Part shown: one piece after another, positions 33,600 to 41,644 of the stretch
Layout: the number at the start of each line of letters is the position of its first letter
Numbering within the stretch: position 1 is the stretch's first letter
DNA from: Ruminococcaceae bacterium UBA3818
GTDB taxonomy: Bacteria; Bacillota; Clostridia; Oscillospirales; Ruminococcaceae
DNA length: 64,000 bases
NCBI GenBank assembly: GCA_002369315.1
Contig: DFDW01000032.1
Location: forward strand, 15,316 to 79,315
Reading direction: 5' to 3'
The notes under the pieces: generated by a model
The model's input: the letters and a program-made list of their open reading frames with translations, nothing else
Told to the model about the DNA's origin: nothing
The model's database searches: none
Made by a program: the position numbers and the translations under genes

Positions 33600-35552
33600 T
33601 TACTGCAAATCAGAAGGAGCCTCCGGTTGTTCCGGATTCTGTTCTTCCTCTTTTGGTTTTGCATATTCCTCTGCCGTATCCGGCATCGGAGCCAAATCCT
33701 CCGGGCTCCATTCCATTTCCCCGGTCATGATCTTTCTGAATTCTTCCCCATCGATTTTCTCATGATGGTACACATATTTTGCCACCAAATGCAGCTGATC
33801 CATATGCTCGGTCAGGATGCTTTGGGCCGCTTCATAGGCATTATCCACCAGTTCTCGGACTTCCACATCGATCTCCGCAGCCACGTTTTCTGAGAAATTG
33901 CGGTTCTGGGAAATATCGCGTCCCAGGAAGATTTCCCCTTCGTCCTGTCCATAGACCACCGGCCCCAGCTTTTCGCTGAAGCCATAGCGCGTAACCATAT
34001 TCCGGGCGATTTTGGAGGCCCGCTCCAAATCGTTGGAAGCGCCGGTGGAAATATCATCCAGTACCAGTTTTTCCGCCATTCGCCCGCCCAGCAGTACAAC
34101 CAGGGTCTCGCTCATATGGCGCTTGGTCTCATAAGAAGTTTCCACTACCGGCAAGGACATGGTAAAGCCGCCCGCCATCCCGCGGGGGATGATGGACACC
34201 ATATGCACCGGATCCTGCGTGGGACAGTAATAGGTGCAGACCGCATGGCCCGCTTCGTGGTAAGCGGTGAGTTTTTTATCCTTATCCGAAACCTTGTGGG
34301 ATTTTTTCTCCGGGCCGGCGACCACTTTGATGGTCGCTTCCTCAATTTCCTGCATGGTGATTGCTTTCCGGTTGCGGCGGGCTGCCAGCAAGGCCGCTTC
34401 ATTCATCAAATTCTCCAGATCCGCTCCGGTAAATCCTACCGTTGTTTTCGCGATCACCGACAAATCCACATCCGGGCCGATGGGCTTGTTGCGGGTATGC
34501 ACTTTCAAAATCGCCTCACGGCCGGCGGCGTCCGGATAGCCTACCACGATCTGCCGGTCAAACCGGCCGGGACGCAGCAGCGCCGGATCCAAAATGTCGA
34601 TACGGTTGGTCGCCGCGATGATGATAACGCCCGAATTATTACCAAAGCCGTCCATTTCAACCAGCAGCTGGTTGAGTGTTTGCTCACGCTCGTCGTGGCC
34701 GCCGCCAAGGCCTGCGCCTCTGTGCCGGCCCACCGCGTCGATCTCATCGATAAATACGATTGAAGGCGAATTTTTCTTGGCCTGTTCAAACAAATCGCGG
34801 ACACGGGAAGCGCCGACGCCCACGAACATCTCTACAAAATCCGAACCGGAAATGGAGAAAAACGGAACGCCCGCTTCCCCCGCTACCGCCCGGGCCAGCA
34901 GCGTCTTACCGGTGCCGGGAGGGCCCATCAGCATAACGCCTTTGGGAATGCGCGCGCCCAGCTCATTGAATTTCTTGGGATTTTTCAAAAATTCCACGAT
35001 TTCGACCAGCTCGGCTTTTTCTTCATCCGCGCCGGCCACATCGGCGAATGTAGTTTTTTTGCCATCCTCCGCTGTTCGGATCTTCGCCTTGGCGAAGTTC
35101 ATGGCTTTGCCGGTTCCCCCACCGGCCTGGCGCATCATCATGAACCACAAAAAGATCATCGCGCCGATCAACAGCAGATACGGCAGCATACTAAGCCACC
35201 AGGGCGCGTCTTTGGGGCGGATGAAATCGGTCTTCATCACCGCGTCCGGATGATGCTCGTTGTAAGCGTCGATCAGTTCTTTGGTATCTTCATAGAACAT
35301 GTTGACGCTGGCGACCCGGTAACTGATAATCGCCGTTTTTCCCGCGTCATTTTGAATTTTCATGCTCATCTCGCCGCTGCTGACATCAAGCGTAAATTCC
35401 TGAACCTGCTCTTTTTCAAAGTAGGAGATGATTTCATAATACTTTGGCTGTTCCTGGTCCGACATCATGGATACGGCAAAATAAATCGTCATCATCAGCA
35501 TAGCCAGAATCACGATGTATACGCCGATCCCTCTGGACGCTTTTCTGTTCAA
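33600..35552 (-). CDS. ftsH: ATP-dependent zinc metalloprotease FtsH
   Basis: FtsH is a hexameric membrane AAA+ protease that degrades misfolded membrane proteins and regulators. 650 residues. Two N-terminal membrane helices (about 9-30 and 120-140) flank a small outside domain. The AAA module has Walker A GPPGTGKT (about 210-217), Walker B IVFIDEIDAVG and the second region of homology around NRIDILDPALLRPGRFDR. The M41 protease has HEAGH (about 432-436). The acidic Pro/Glu tail is disordered. I choose the TTG at 35552 because AAGGAG is 8 bp upstream; a GTG three codons earlier sits on that site. Last gene of the gdpP-to-ftsH run. Confidence 0.96.
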   Translation of the reverse strand: MNRKASRGIGVYIVILAMLMMTIYFAVSMMSDQEQPKYYEIISYFEKEQVQEFTLDVSSGEMSMKIQNDAGKTAIISYRVASVNMFYEDTKELIDAYNEHHPDAVMKTDFIRPKDAPWWLSMLPYLLLIGAMIFLWFMMMRQAGGGTGKAMNFAKAKIRTAEDGKKTTFADVAGADEEKAELVEIVEFLKNPKKFNELGARIPKGVMLMGPPGTGKTLLARAVAGEAGVPFFSISGSDFVEMFVGVGASRVRDLFEQAKKNSPSIVFIDEIDAVGRHRGAGLGGGHDEREQTLNQLLVEMDGFGNNSGVIIIAATNRIDILDPALLRPGRFDRQIVVGYPDAAGREAILKVHTRNKPIGPDVDLSVIAKTTVGFTGADLENLMNEAALLAARRNRKAITMQEIEEATIKVVAGPEKKSHKVSDKDKKLTAYHEAGHAVCTYYCPTQDPVHMVSIIPRGMAGGFTMSLPVVETSYETKRHMSETLVVLLGGRMAEKLVLDDISTGASNDLERASKIARNMVTRYGFSEKLGPVVYGQDEGEIFLGRDISQNRNFSENVAAEIDVEVRELVDNAYEAAQSILTEHMDQLHLVAKYVYHHEKIDGEEFRKIMTGEMEWSPEDLAPMPDTAEEYAKPKEEEQNPEQPEAPSDLQ

Positions 35553-35585
35553 ACGCTTCACTCCTTGCTTTCCCGCCGGGAAAGA

Positions 35586-36125
35586 TTATTTCTCATAAAC
35601 TTCGGGCTTTAAAACGCCGATATAAGGCAGGTTTCTGTATTTTTCCGCATAATCCAGTCCATACCCGACAATGAACTGATCCGGAACCACAAAGCCGACA
35701 TAGTCCGCCGTGATCGGCGCCTCCCGCCGTTCCGGCTTATCCAGCAGCGTAGCGATGCGGATGCTGTTGGGATGCCGCTCGCTGAGCATTCCTTTGAGAT
35801 AGTGCAGCGTTTTTCCGCTGTCCAGGATATCTTCCACGATAATCAGGTCCCGGCCTTCCAAAGGCGTGTCCAGATCTTTCATTATTTTAACCACGCCGGA
35901 GGTTTTTACCCCAGCGCCATAGCTGGAGACCATCATAAAATCGATTTGACAGGGAATATCGATGGCGCGCATCAAATCGCTCATGAATACAACAGAGCCT
36001 TTGAGCACACTGACCAAAAGCGGATTTTTGCCTGCATAGTCGTGGGAAATCTTTTGGCCCATCTGCCGCACCTTTTCGGCCAAAACTTCCGGGGAATACA
36101 AAATCGACTGAATATCTTCTTTCAT
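35586..36125 (-). CDS. hpt: Hypoxanthine phosphoribosyltransferase
   Basis: A purine salvage enzyme that joins hypoxanthine or guanine to PRPP. 179 residues. The PRPP loop is DLIIVEDILDSGKTL; the flexible loop is MMVSSYG and the base-binding end is KPERR..VGFVVPDQFIVGYGLDY. Its ATG overlaps the tilS stop by 4 bp and has GAGGAGG upstream. In Bacillus the TilS-HprT pair also controls ftsH, the next gene, so the order tilS-hpt-ftsH is conserved. Confidence 0.96.
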   Translation of the reverse strand: MKEDIQSILYSPEVLAEKVRQMGQKISHDYAGKNPLLVSVLKGSVVFMSDLMRAIDIPCQIDFMMVSSYGAGVKTSGVVKIMKDLDTPLEGRDLIIVEDILDSGKTLHYLKGMLSERHPNSIRIATLLDKPERREAPITADYVGFVVPDQFIVGYGLDYAEKYRNLPYIGVLKPEVYEK

Positions 36126-37471
36126 AATGCTGCCTCCTCTATGTCAATCACCAAAAAACGCGTTGTCTTCTCCGTCGGCAAAACCCGTTCATCCACGCCG
36201 AGTCCATATACCCACACCGGCGACCGCTCGTCGGAAAGGATCGGGACCTGGCTGCGCTGCCGCGGCGGTATCTTTTGCTCATTCCACCATTTGCGCAGTG
36301 GTTTCCCCACCTTACGGTGTGCAAGGCGCAGATAATCCCCTTCTTTTTTTTGCCTTAGGAAAAGTCTACCGTATATTTTATCATAGTCAACCGTTTTTTT
36401 TAAGATGTTACATTCACGTTTTTGTAAATTTGTAAATTGTTCACAATTTACCAGCCGAAGGTCTCCCACAGCCAACGGATTGTCCGGCAGTTTGCCAGGG
36501 CCTACTTCCAGCGGCTCCATCTCCAGCACGCCCGTATTCTGCCGAAAAGAAAGAATGCCCGCCTGCAGCTCCAGCCACCAATCCCCGCTTACCCGAAGCC
36601 GGCCTCCCCCGGCCCGAAGCATCTTTTGCACCGCCTGCACCTGCGCCGTTTCGCAGGGAAGCTGATAGCCGCCAAAATAACGGCGCAGCACCCGAAACAA
36701 AATTGCCGGATGCAGTTGCTGCAGCACTGCCTCGTCCAAACCGGAATCCCTCTGCGCTTTCTGCATCGCTTCCTCTGCTGTCTGCTCCAAAAACGCTTCA
36801 TCCTGCTCCAAATGTTCCAGCATCCGGCCGTAAACCGGATAAAAAGACGGCTGGATCGCCCGTAAAGCTGGGATGACCGTATGCCGGATGCGATTGCGGG
36901 TATAATCGGTCGAAAGATTGGTCGAATCTGTCACATAGGGAATTTCCTGTTCCTGGCAGTACGATTCGATTTCCTCCCGTGTGCAGAAAATCAGCGGCCG
37001 AATCACTTTCCCCTGTACCGGCGGGATGGAACAAAGTCCTTTTAATCCCGTACCCCGTAAAAGATTGATCCATGTGGTTTCCGCCCGGTCGCTCAAAGTG
37101 TGGGCAGTGGCTACCAACCCACCGTCCGCCGCTTGGAAAAGCCGGCGGTACCGCACCTTGCGGCCAAACAATTCCACCGATTCGCCGGCATTTTTCGCTC
37201 CGGTGGCCACATCTTCCCGGTACACGGTCAGCGGGACCTGCCAGCTTTCGCACAGGTTCCGGACAAAAGCCTCGTCCCGCTCGCTTTCCTCCGCCCGGAG
37301 CAGGTGGTTGACATGGCAGGCCAAAACCGTCCATTGTCTCTCCTTTTGCAGCGAACAGAGAAAATGCAAAAGTGCCGCGGAATCCGCCCCGCCGGACAAG
37401 GCAACCGTCACCCGGCTGCCCGGCGGCAGCATCTGATACTGTTCGATTGCCTGCAGCGCTTTATTCCTCAT
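36122..37471 (-). CDS. tilS: tRNA(Ile)-lysidine synthase
   Basis: TilS turns C34 of tRNA-Ile(CAU) into lysidine so that it reads AUA; it is essential in most bacteria. 449 residues. The N-type PP-loop is ALSGGADS (24-31), followed by the ATP/lysine-binding catalytic domain with GTGLKGLCSIPP, and the C-terminal tRNA-binding domains ending in KVGKPLRKWWNEQKIPPRQR, a typical TilS_C stretch. The ATG has GGAG upstream and overlaps the end of dnaB by 11 bp, so translation is coupled. Confidence 0.95.
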   Translation of the reverse strand: MRNKALQAIEQYQMLPPGSRVTVALSGGADSAALLHFLCSLQKERQWTVLACHVNHLLRAEESERDEAFVRNLCESWQVPLTVYREDVATGAKNAGESVELFGRKVRYRRLFQAADGGLVATAHTLSDRAETTWINLLRGTGLKGLCSIPPVQGKVIRPLIFCTREEIESYCQEQEIPYVTDSTNLSTDYTRNRIRHTVIPALRAIQPSFYPVYGRMLEHLEQDEAFLEQTAEEAMQKAQRDSGLDEAVLQQLHPAILFRVLRRYFGGYQLPCETAQVQAVQKMLRAGGGRLRVSGDWWLELQAGILSFRQNTGVLEMEPLEVGPGKLPDNPLAVGDLRLVNCEQFTNLQKRECNILKKTVDYDKIYGRLFLRQKKEGDYLRLAHRKVGKPLRKWWNEQKIPPRQRSQVPILSDERSPVWVYGLGVDERVLPTEKTTRFLVIDIEEAAL

Positions 37472-38819
37472 TGCGATACATCTCCAAATTACTGAAGCGG
37501 GTATAGGTGCCGTCCCACGCTAGTTTTACCGTGTCGGTCTCGCCATGGCGGTTTTTCGCTACAATACATTCTGCAATATTTTGCTCTTCCGATTCCTTAT
37601 TGTAATATGCGTCCCGATACAAAAACCACACCGCGTCCGCGTCCTGCTCAATCGAACCGGATTCACGCAGGTCCGAAAGCATGGGCCGATGGTTATCCTT
37701 TCGACTCTCCGGTCCGCGGGACAGCTGGGACAATGCGATCACCGGCACCTGCAGTTCTTTGGCCATGACCTTCAGCGCACGGGTCATTTCCGAAACTTCC
37801 TGCACGCGGTTATCGATCCGCCGCCCGCTGGTCATCAACTGCAGATAGTCGATGATGACCAGATCCAGATCTTTCATCCGGCGCAGGCGGGCTTTCATCT
37901 CTCCCGGTGAAATACCGGTAGCGTCATCAATGTAAATCTGTGCCTGGGATAGGTACCCTGCGGCCTCAGCCAGGCGGTTCCAGTCATCGCCGGACAGGTT
38001 GCCGGTGCGCAGGGCGTTGCCGGGAATCCGGGCCTCGCCGGAAAGGATGCGCCCCACCAGCTGATCCTTGGACATCTCCAGATTAAAAATGGCCACCTTT
38101 TTCCCCAGCTTGGCCACGTGGGTGGCAATGTTCAGCGCAAACGCGGTTTTGCCCATACCGGGCCGTGCCGCGATGAAAATCAAGTCTGTTTTGTTGAGTC
38201 CCGTTGTGATCTGGTCCAGCATGGTAAACCCGGTCGGAATTCCCAGATACTGATCCCGATCGGCGCTGGAAAGCTTTTGCAGCCGGTCATAGGTATCAAT
38301 GATAATTTCATCAATCCGCTGCAGCCCGCGGCTTTCCCGGCCCTGCCGGATCTCAAAGATCTGCTGCTCCGCCGAATCCAAAAGGTTTTTCGCCTCATTC
38401 TGCGGATCTCTGGCATCCTCAATGATCCCCTGGGCAGTCCCGATCAAGCTGCGCAGATAATGCTTTTCCTGGATAATGCGAGCGTAGGCCTCTACATTGG
38501 AAACGGTGGGAACCACTTCTACCAAACGCGCCAGATACACTTTTGCGTCCTGCTCCGAGGCAAAAACCTCGTCGGAGATCACCCCGTCCAGCACCGTGAC
38601 AAAATCGATCGGCTGCCCGGCGCCAAAAAAGCGCAGCATCACTGAAAAGATCCCCTGGTGGCGCTTATCGTAAAAACATTCCGGTTTGATGTACTCCATG
38701 ACGGTGGTCAGGCAGGAAGCGTCCACCAGCACGGCTCCCAGCACCGACTGCTCCGCTTCCAGGCTGAACGGCACCGGCACATTCTGTTCCAAATAGGTCG
38801 TATCCTGCATTTGCGGCAT
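37461..38819 (-). CDS. dnaB: Replicative DNA helicase
   Basis: DnaB (DnaC in Bacillus naming) is the hexameric fork helicase and calls in DnaG. 452 residues. The N-terminal helical domain (about 15-115) has SLEAEQSVLGAVL; the linker is followed by the RecA-like ATPase with Walker A ARPGMGKT (218-225), Walker B DLVIIDYLQLM and the arginine-finger segment. No intein is present. ATG at 38819 has GGGAGG 8 bp upstream; a start 10 codons earlier is weaker. Part of the conserved gdpP-rplI-dnaB order. Confidence 0.96.
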   Translation of the reverse strand: MPQMQDTTYLEQNVPVPFSLEAEQSVLGAVLVDASCLTTVMEYIKPECFYDKRHQGIFSVMLRFFGAGQPIDFVTVLDGVISDEVFASEQDAKVYLARLVEVVPTVSNVEAYARIIQEKHYLRSLIGTAQGIIEDARDPQNEAKNLLDSAEQQIFEIRQGRESRGLQRIDEIIIDTYDRLQKLSSADRDQYLGIPTGFTMLDQITTGLNKTDLIFIAARPGMGKTAFALNIATHVAKLGKKVAIFNLEMSKDQLVGRILSGEARIPGNALRTGNLSGDDWNRLAEAAGYLSQAQIYIDDATGISPGEMKARLRRMKDLDLVIIDYLQLMTSGRRIDNRVQEVSEMTRALKVMAKELQVPVIALSQLSRGPESRKDNHRPMLSDLRESGSIEQDADAVWFLYRDAYYNKESEEQNIAECIVAKNRHGETDTVKLAWDGTYTRFSNLEMYRNEE

Positions 38820-38855
38820 CTTTGATTCCTCCCGCCTTCTGATGGGCACAAAACA

Positions 38856-38885
38856 CGAAAAAGACAGCCGCCTTTTCCGGGCGGC
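38856..38885 (-). terminator. Possible attenuator between rplI and dnaB
   Basis: GCCGCC, 7-nt loop, GGCGGC followed by TGTCTTTTT on the minus strand. It could lower dnaB-to-ftsH transcription relative to rplI. Confidence 0.6.
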
Positions 38886-38893
38886 CGCCGCTG

Positions 38894-39340
38894 TTATTCC
38901 TCCGTAATGGTTACATAGAAGCTCGCTTTCACTTCCGGATGCAAGCGAACTTCCGCCTTATAAGTACCGAACGCTTTGATCTCGCTTTCTAATACGATTT
39001 TCTTCTTGTCAATGGCCGTACCAAACTCTTTTTGCAGATCCTCGGCAATTTCTTTGGTTGTTACCGCGCCGAACAGGCGGCCCCCGGTTCCCGCCTTAGC
39101 GGTGCGTTTGATGGTCTTGCCCTCGATTTTTTTGCCCAGCTGGACTGCCGCTTCTTTTTCCACATCAGCCTTGTGCTGCGCCGCCGCCTCCCGGTTTTTC
39201 AGATCGTTCATAGCCTGGGCCGTCGCCTCGATAGCCAACCCTTTCGGCAGCAGAAAATTCCGGGCGTACCCGTCGGATACATTAATCAGCTGCCCCTTTT
39301 TGCCGGAGCCTTTTACATCCGCTTGCAAAATAACCTTCAT
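38894..39340 (-). CDS. rplI: 50S ribosomal protein L9
   Basis: L9, 148 residues, with the N-domain signature MKVILQADVKGSGKKGQLINVSDGYARNFLLPKGLA, a long connecting helix and the C-terminal domain. ATG at 39340 has AAGGAG 9 bp upstream; 13 extra in-frame codons upstream are not used. It lies 47 bp after gdpP. Confidence 0.97.
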   Translation of the reverse strand: MKVILQADVKGSGKKGQLINVSDGYARNFLLPKGLAIEATAQAMNDLKNREAAAQHKADVEKEAAVQLGKKIEGKTIKRTAKAGTGGRLFGAVTTKEIAEDLQKEFGTAIDKKKIVLESEIKAFGTYKAEVRLHPEVKASFYVTITEE

Positions 39341-39387
39341 AATCACTTCTCCTTTTTGTATATAATGATTTGCGCACACGATGTCCG

Positions 39388-41367
39388 CTATTTTTCTTTT
39401 TCCGGCGGCCTTTGCTCAAAATACTGGTCTATGGCCTGCAAAAGCTTTTGCCGGGCCGCCTCCATGCCGATATCCGTCAGCTGAGCACCGGCCATAGTCA
39501 TATGTCCGCCGCCGCCCAGCGATTCCATAACCACCTGAACATTCATCAGGCCCATGCTGCGGGCGGAGAAAGAAACGCCGCCCTCATATTCGTACATCAC
39601 GAAAGAGGCCATCACATCGTTAATTCCCAGCAATTCATCCGCCGCCTGGGGCGCAATCAGCTTGATATCCTCGCTGTACTCCCCGCTGGCAATGGCACAG
39701 CCGCGATAGACCTCCGCAGAAGCCACCAGGCGGGTCTTTTTCTGGTAATCATCCATGGAATTGGAGAACAGCTTGCGCACCTCCACCGTGTCCGCCCCCT
39801 GCTTACGCAGGTAAGCCGCCGCCTCAAAGGTACGCACACCGGTCTTCATCACAAAATTCTTGGTATCCAGCATAATACCGGACAACAGCGCTTCCGCTTC
39901 TATCTTGCCGATTTTTACATTGTCGCCGAAATACTGGACTAATTCGGTCACCATCTCCGAAGCGGAAGAAGCATATGGCTCATGGTAAAAAATGACCGCA
40001 TTGTCAATATGCCCCACCATTTTTCGATGGTGGTCAATTACCGCTACCGTTTTGCAGGCGTTATAAACCTCCCGGGATTCCAGAATGTGCGGCAGATGGG
40101 TGTCCACCACCAGCAGCAACGTCTTTTTTCCAATCAGGTCGATAGCCAGATCCGGCTCTACAAACGCGTCCGCATAGCCGTTCTGCGCAAGCCGGTTGTA
40201 AAGGGAAAACGCCAGATTCCGCTGCCGGTTCAGCACGATCGCCGCCGGTTTTCCCATCTGCTTGACCGCTTTATACATTCCCACTGCGGAACCCAGGCAG
40301 TCCAGGTCAGCGAACTGATGTCCCATAATCAAAACATTTTCCGCCGTTCCAATCAACTCGGATAAGGCCGAAGCCATAATGCGGGTCTTGACCTTGGTGC
40401 GTTTTTCCACTCCTTTGGAGGTCCCGCCATAAAAAGCGAACCCGTTTGCGGATTTGATTGCCACCTGGTCGCCGCCGCGTCCCAACGCCATTTCCAGCGC
40501 CTGCCGGGCCATCTTCTCGCTTTCCTGCAGCGTAGAAGCGCCCTGGCCGATTCCGATGGACAAGGTAGACGGAACATTATCGCTCAGGGATACCTGCCGC
40601 ACCTGGTCGAGGATATCGAACCGTCGCTCGATCATTTTTCTCAGCTGTCGCTCCTCTGCCACGATCAGAAAGCGATCCCGGTCCAGACGGCGCAGCAGGC
40701 AGCTGCCCTCGGCCATATAGTTTTCGATAATGGTTTCCAATTGGCCAATGGTCTGCGCCTTTTCGCTTTCCTTGGCGTCCTGCATGATCTCCTGATAGTT
40801 GTCGATCACTACGATTCCCACTGATGGGCGGGATTCTTTGTATTCAAACATGTATTTTTTCAGCGTTGTATCATCCACCAAAAAATAAATGCTCAAAGGA
40901 GTCCCATCCTCTGATAAAATCGAGGTCACATGTACCGTATACAGCTTGTTTTTATACCGGATGCTTCTTCCCTGCGATTTGAACGGATCGGCCGGATCGG
41001 CGCCTGCAACGATATCCGAAACTGGCATTCCGAATTGATCCTCGCCCAAAAACACATCGTCTTTGCACATGCGGTTATACCAGGTAATCTCCCCGTTTTG
41101 ATCGGCCACGATCATCGGGAACGGAATGACCTCCATACTCTCTCTCCGGGTCAAAGTCAGATTGTCGCTCAAATAGGACAAAAACGCGTACATATCCTGC
41201 TGGAACCGGCGAAGTTTGAACAGAACATACATGGTCACGCAGATCAGCAAAAGCGCTTCCAGATAAAACAAGTAGATATTGACAAAAGCGGACAAGAGGG
41301 TCAACAGGGTGCTGAAAGCCAAGGGCACTGCCAGAACAGGCCTGAGCCACCAATATTTTTTCTCCAT
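39388..41367 (-). CDS. gdpP: GdpP-type cyclic di-AMP phosphodiesterase
   Basis: GdpP breaks cyclic di-AMP to pApA at the membrane and so sets potassium and osmolyte balance and beta-lactam tolerance. 659 residues. Two membrane helices (about 9-51) are followed by a PAS domain (about 75-170), a degenerate GGDEF domain without the GGDEF loop (LRRLDRDRF in its place; about 175-315), then the DHH domain with H350, D354, D356, D422 (VDTH) and DHH (445-447), and DHHA1 ending GGGGHMTMAGAQ. All catalytic residues are present. It is the first gene of a long unit that continues into rplI and dnaB. Confidence 0.96.
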   Translation of the reverse strand: MEKKYWWLRPVLAVPLAFSTLLTLLSAFVNIYLFYLEALLLICVTMYVLFKLRRFQQDMYAFLSYLSDNLTLTRRESMEVIPFPMIVADQNGEITWYNRMCKDDVFLGEDQFGMPVSDIVAGADPADPFKSQGRSIRYKNKLYTVHVTSILSEDGTPLSIYFLVDDTTLKKYMFEYKESRPSVGIVVIDNYQEIMQDAKESEKAQTIGQLETIIENYMAEGSCLLRRLDRDRFLIVAEERQLRKMIERRFDILDQVRQVSLSDNVPSTLSIGIGQGASTLQESEKMARQALEMALGRGGDQVAIKSANGFAFYGGTSKGVEKRTKVKTRIMASALSELIGTAENVLIMGHQFADLDCLGSAVGMYKAVKQMGKPAAIVLNRQRNLAFSLYNRLAQNGYADAFVEPDLAIDLIGKKTLLLVVDTHLPHILESREVYNACKTVAVIDHHRKMVGHIDNAVIFYHEPYASSASEMVTELVQYFGDNVKIGKIEAEALLSGIMLDTKNFVMKTGVRTFEAAAYLRKQGADTVEVRKLFSNSMDDYQKKTRLVASAEVYRGCAIASGEYSEDIKLIAPQAADELLGINDVMASFVMYEYEGGVSFSARSMGLMNVQVVMESLGGGGHMTMAGAQLTDIGMEAARQKLLQAIDQYFEQRPPEKEK

Positions 41368-41526
41368 ACCCTTTGCTCCTTTCTTGGAAAATCAACTGGA
41401 TATTCCCATTTCACGCCGCCTTTGCGGCCGCGAATCGGCGAGGCGAAAGATCCGTCTTTTTCGCCGCCGTTTTTGGGATCTCTCCCGGATGACAGAATTT
41501 CTGCCGCTTATTTGCACCGTTAAATT

Positions 41527-41556
41527 ATTATAACATATCCCCGGATGAAATCTCAA
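41527..41556 (-). promoter_or_regulatory. Promoter of the gdpP-rplI-dnaB-tilS-hpt-ftsH unit
   Basis: TTGAGA (41551-41556), 18 bp, TATAAT (41527-41532) on the minus strand; leader of about 150 nt to the gdpP start. Confidence 0.65.
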
Positions 41557-41599
41557 CAGTCGTCTGAAGTTTTCTGCCGGCCCCAGCCGGTACTTTCAA

Positions 41600-41632
41600 A
41601 AAAACAAAGCCGCCTTTCGGTCAGGCGGCTTT
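41600..41632 (-). terminator. Terminator of the RNase J gene
   Basis: AAAGCCGCC, 9-nt loop, GGCGGCTTTG then a run of T on the minus strand, 12 bp after the stop. Confidence 0.85.
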
Positions 41633-41644
41633 CGATTTGCTTTT

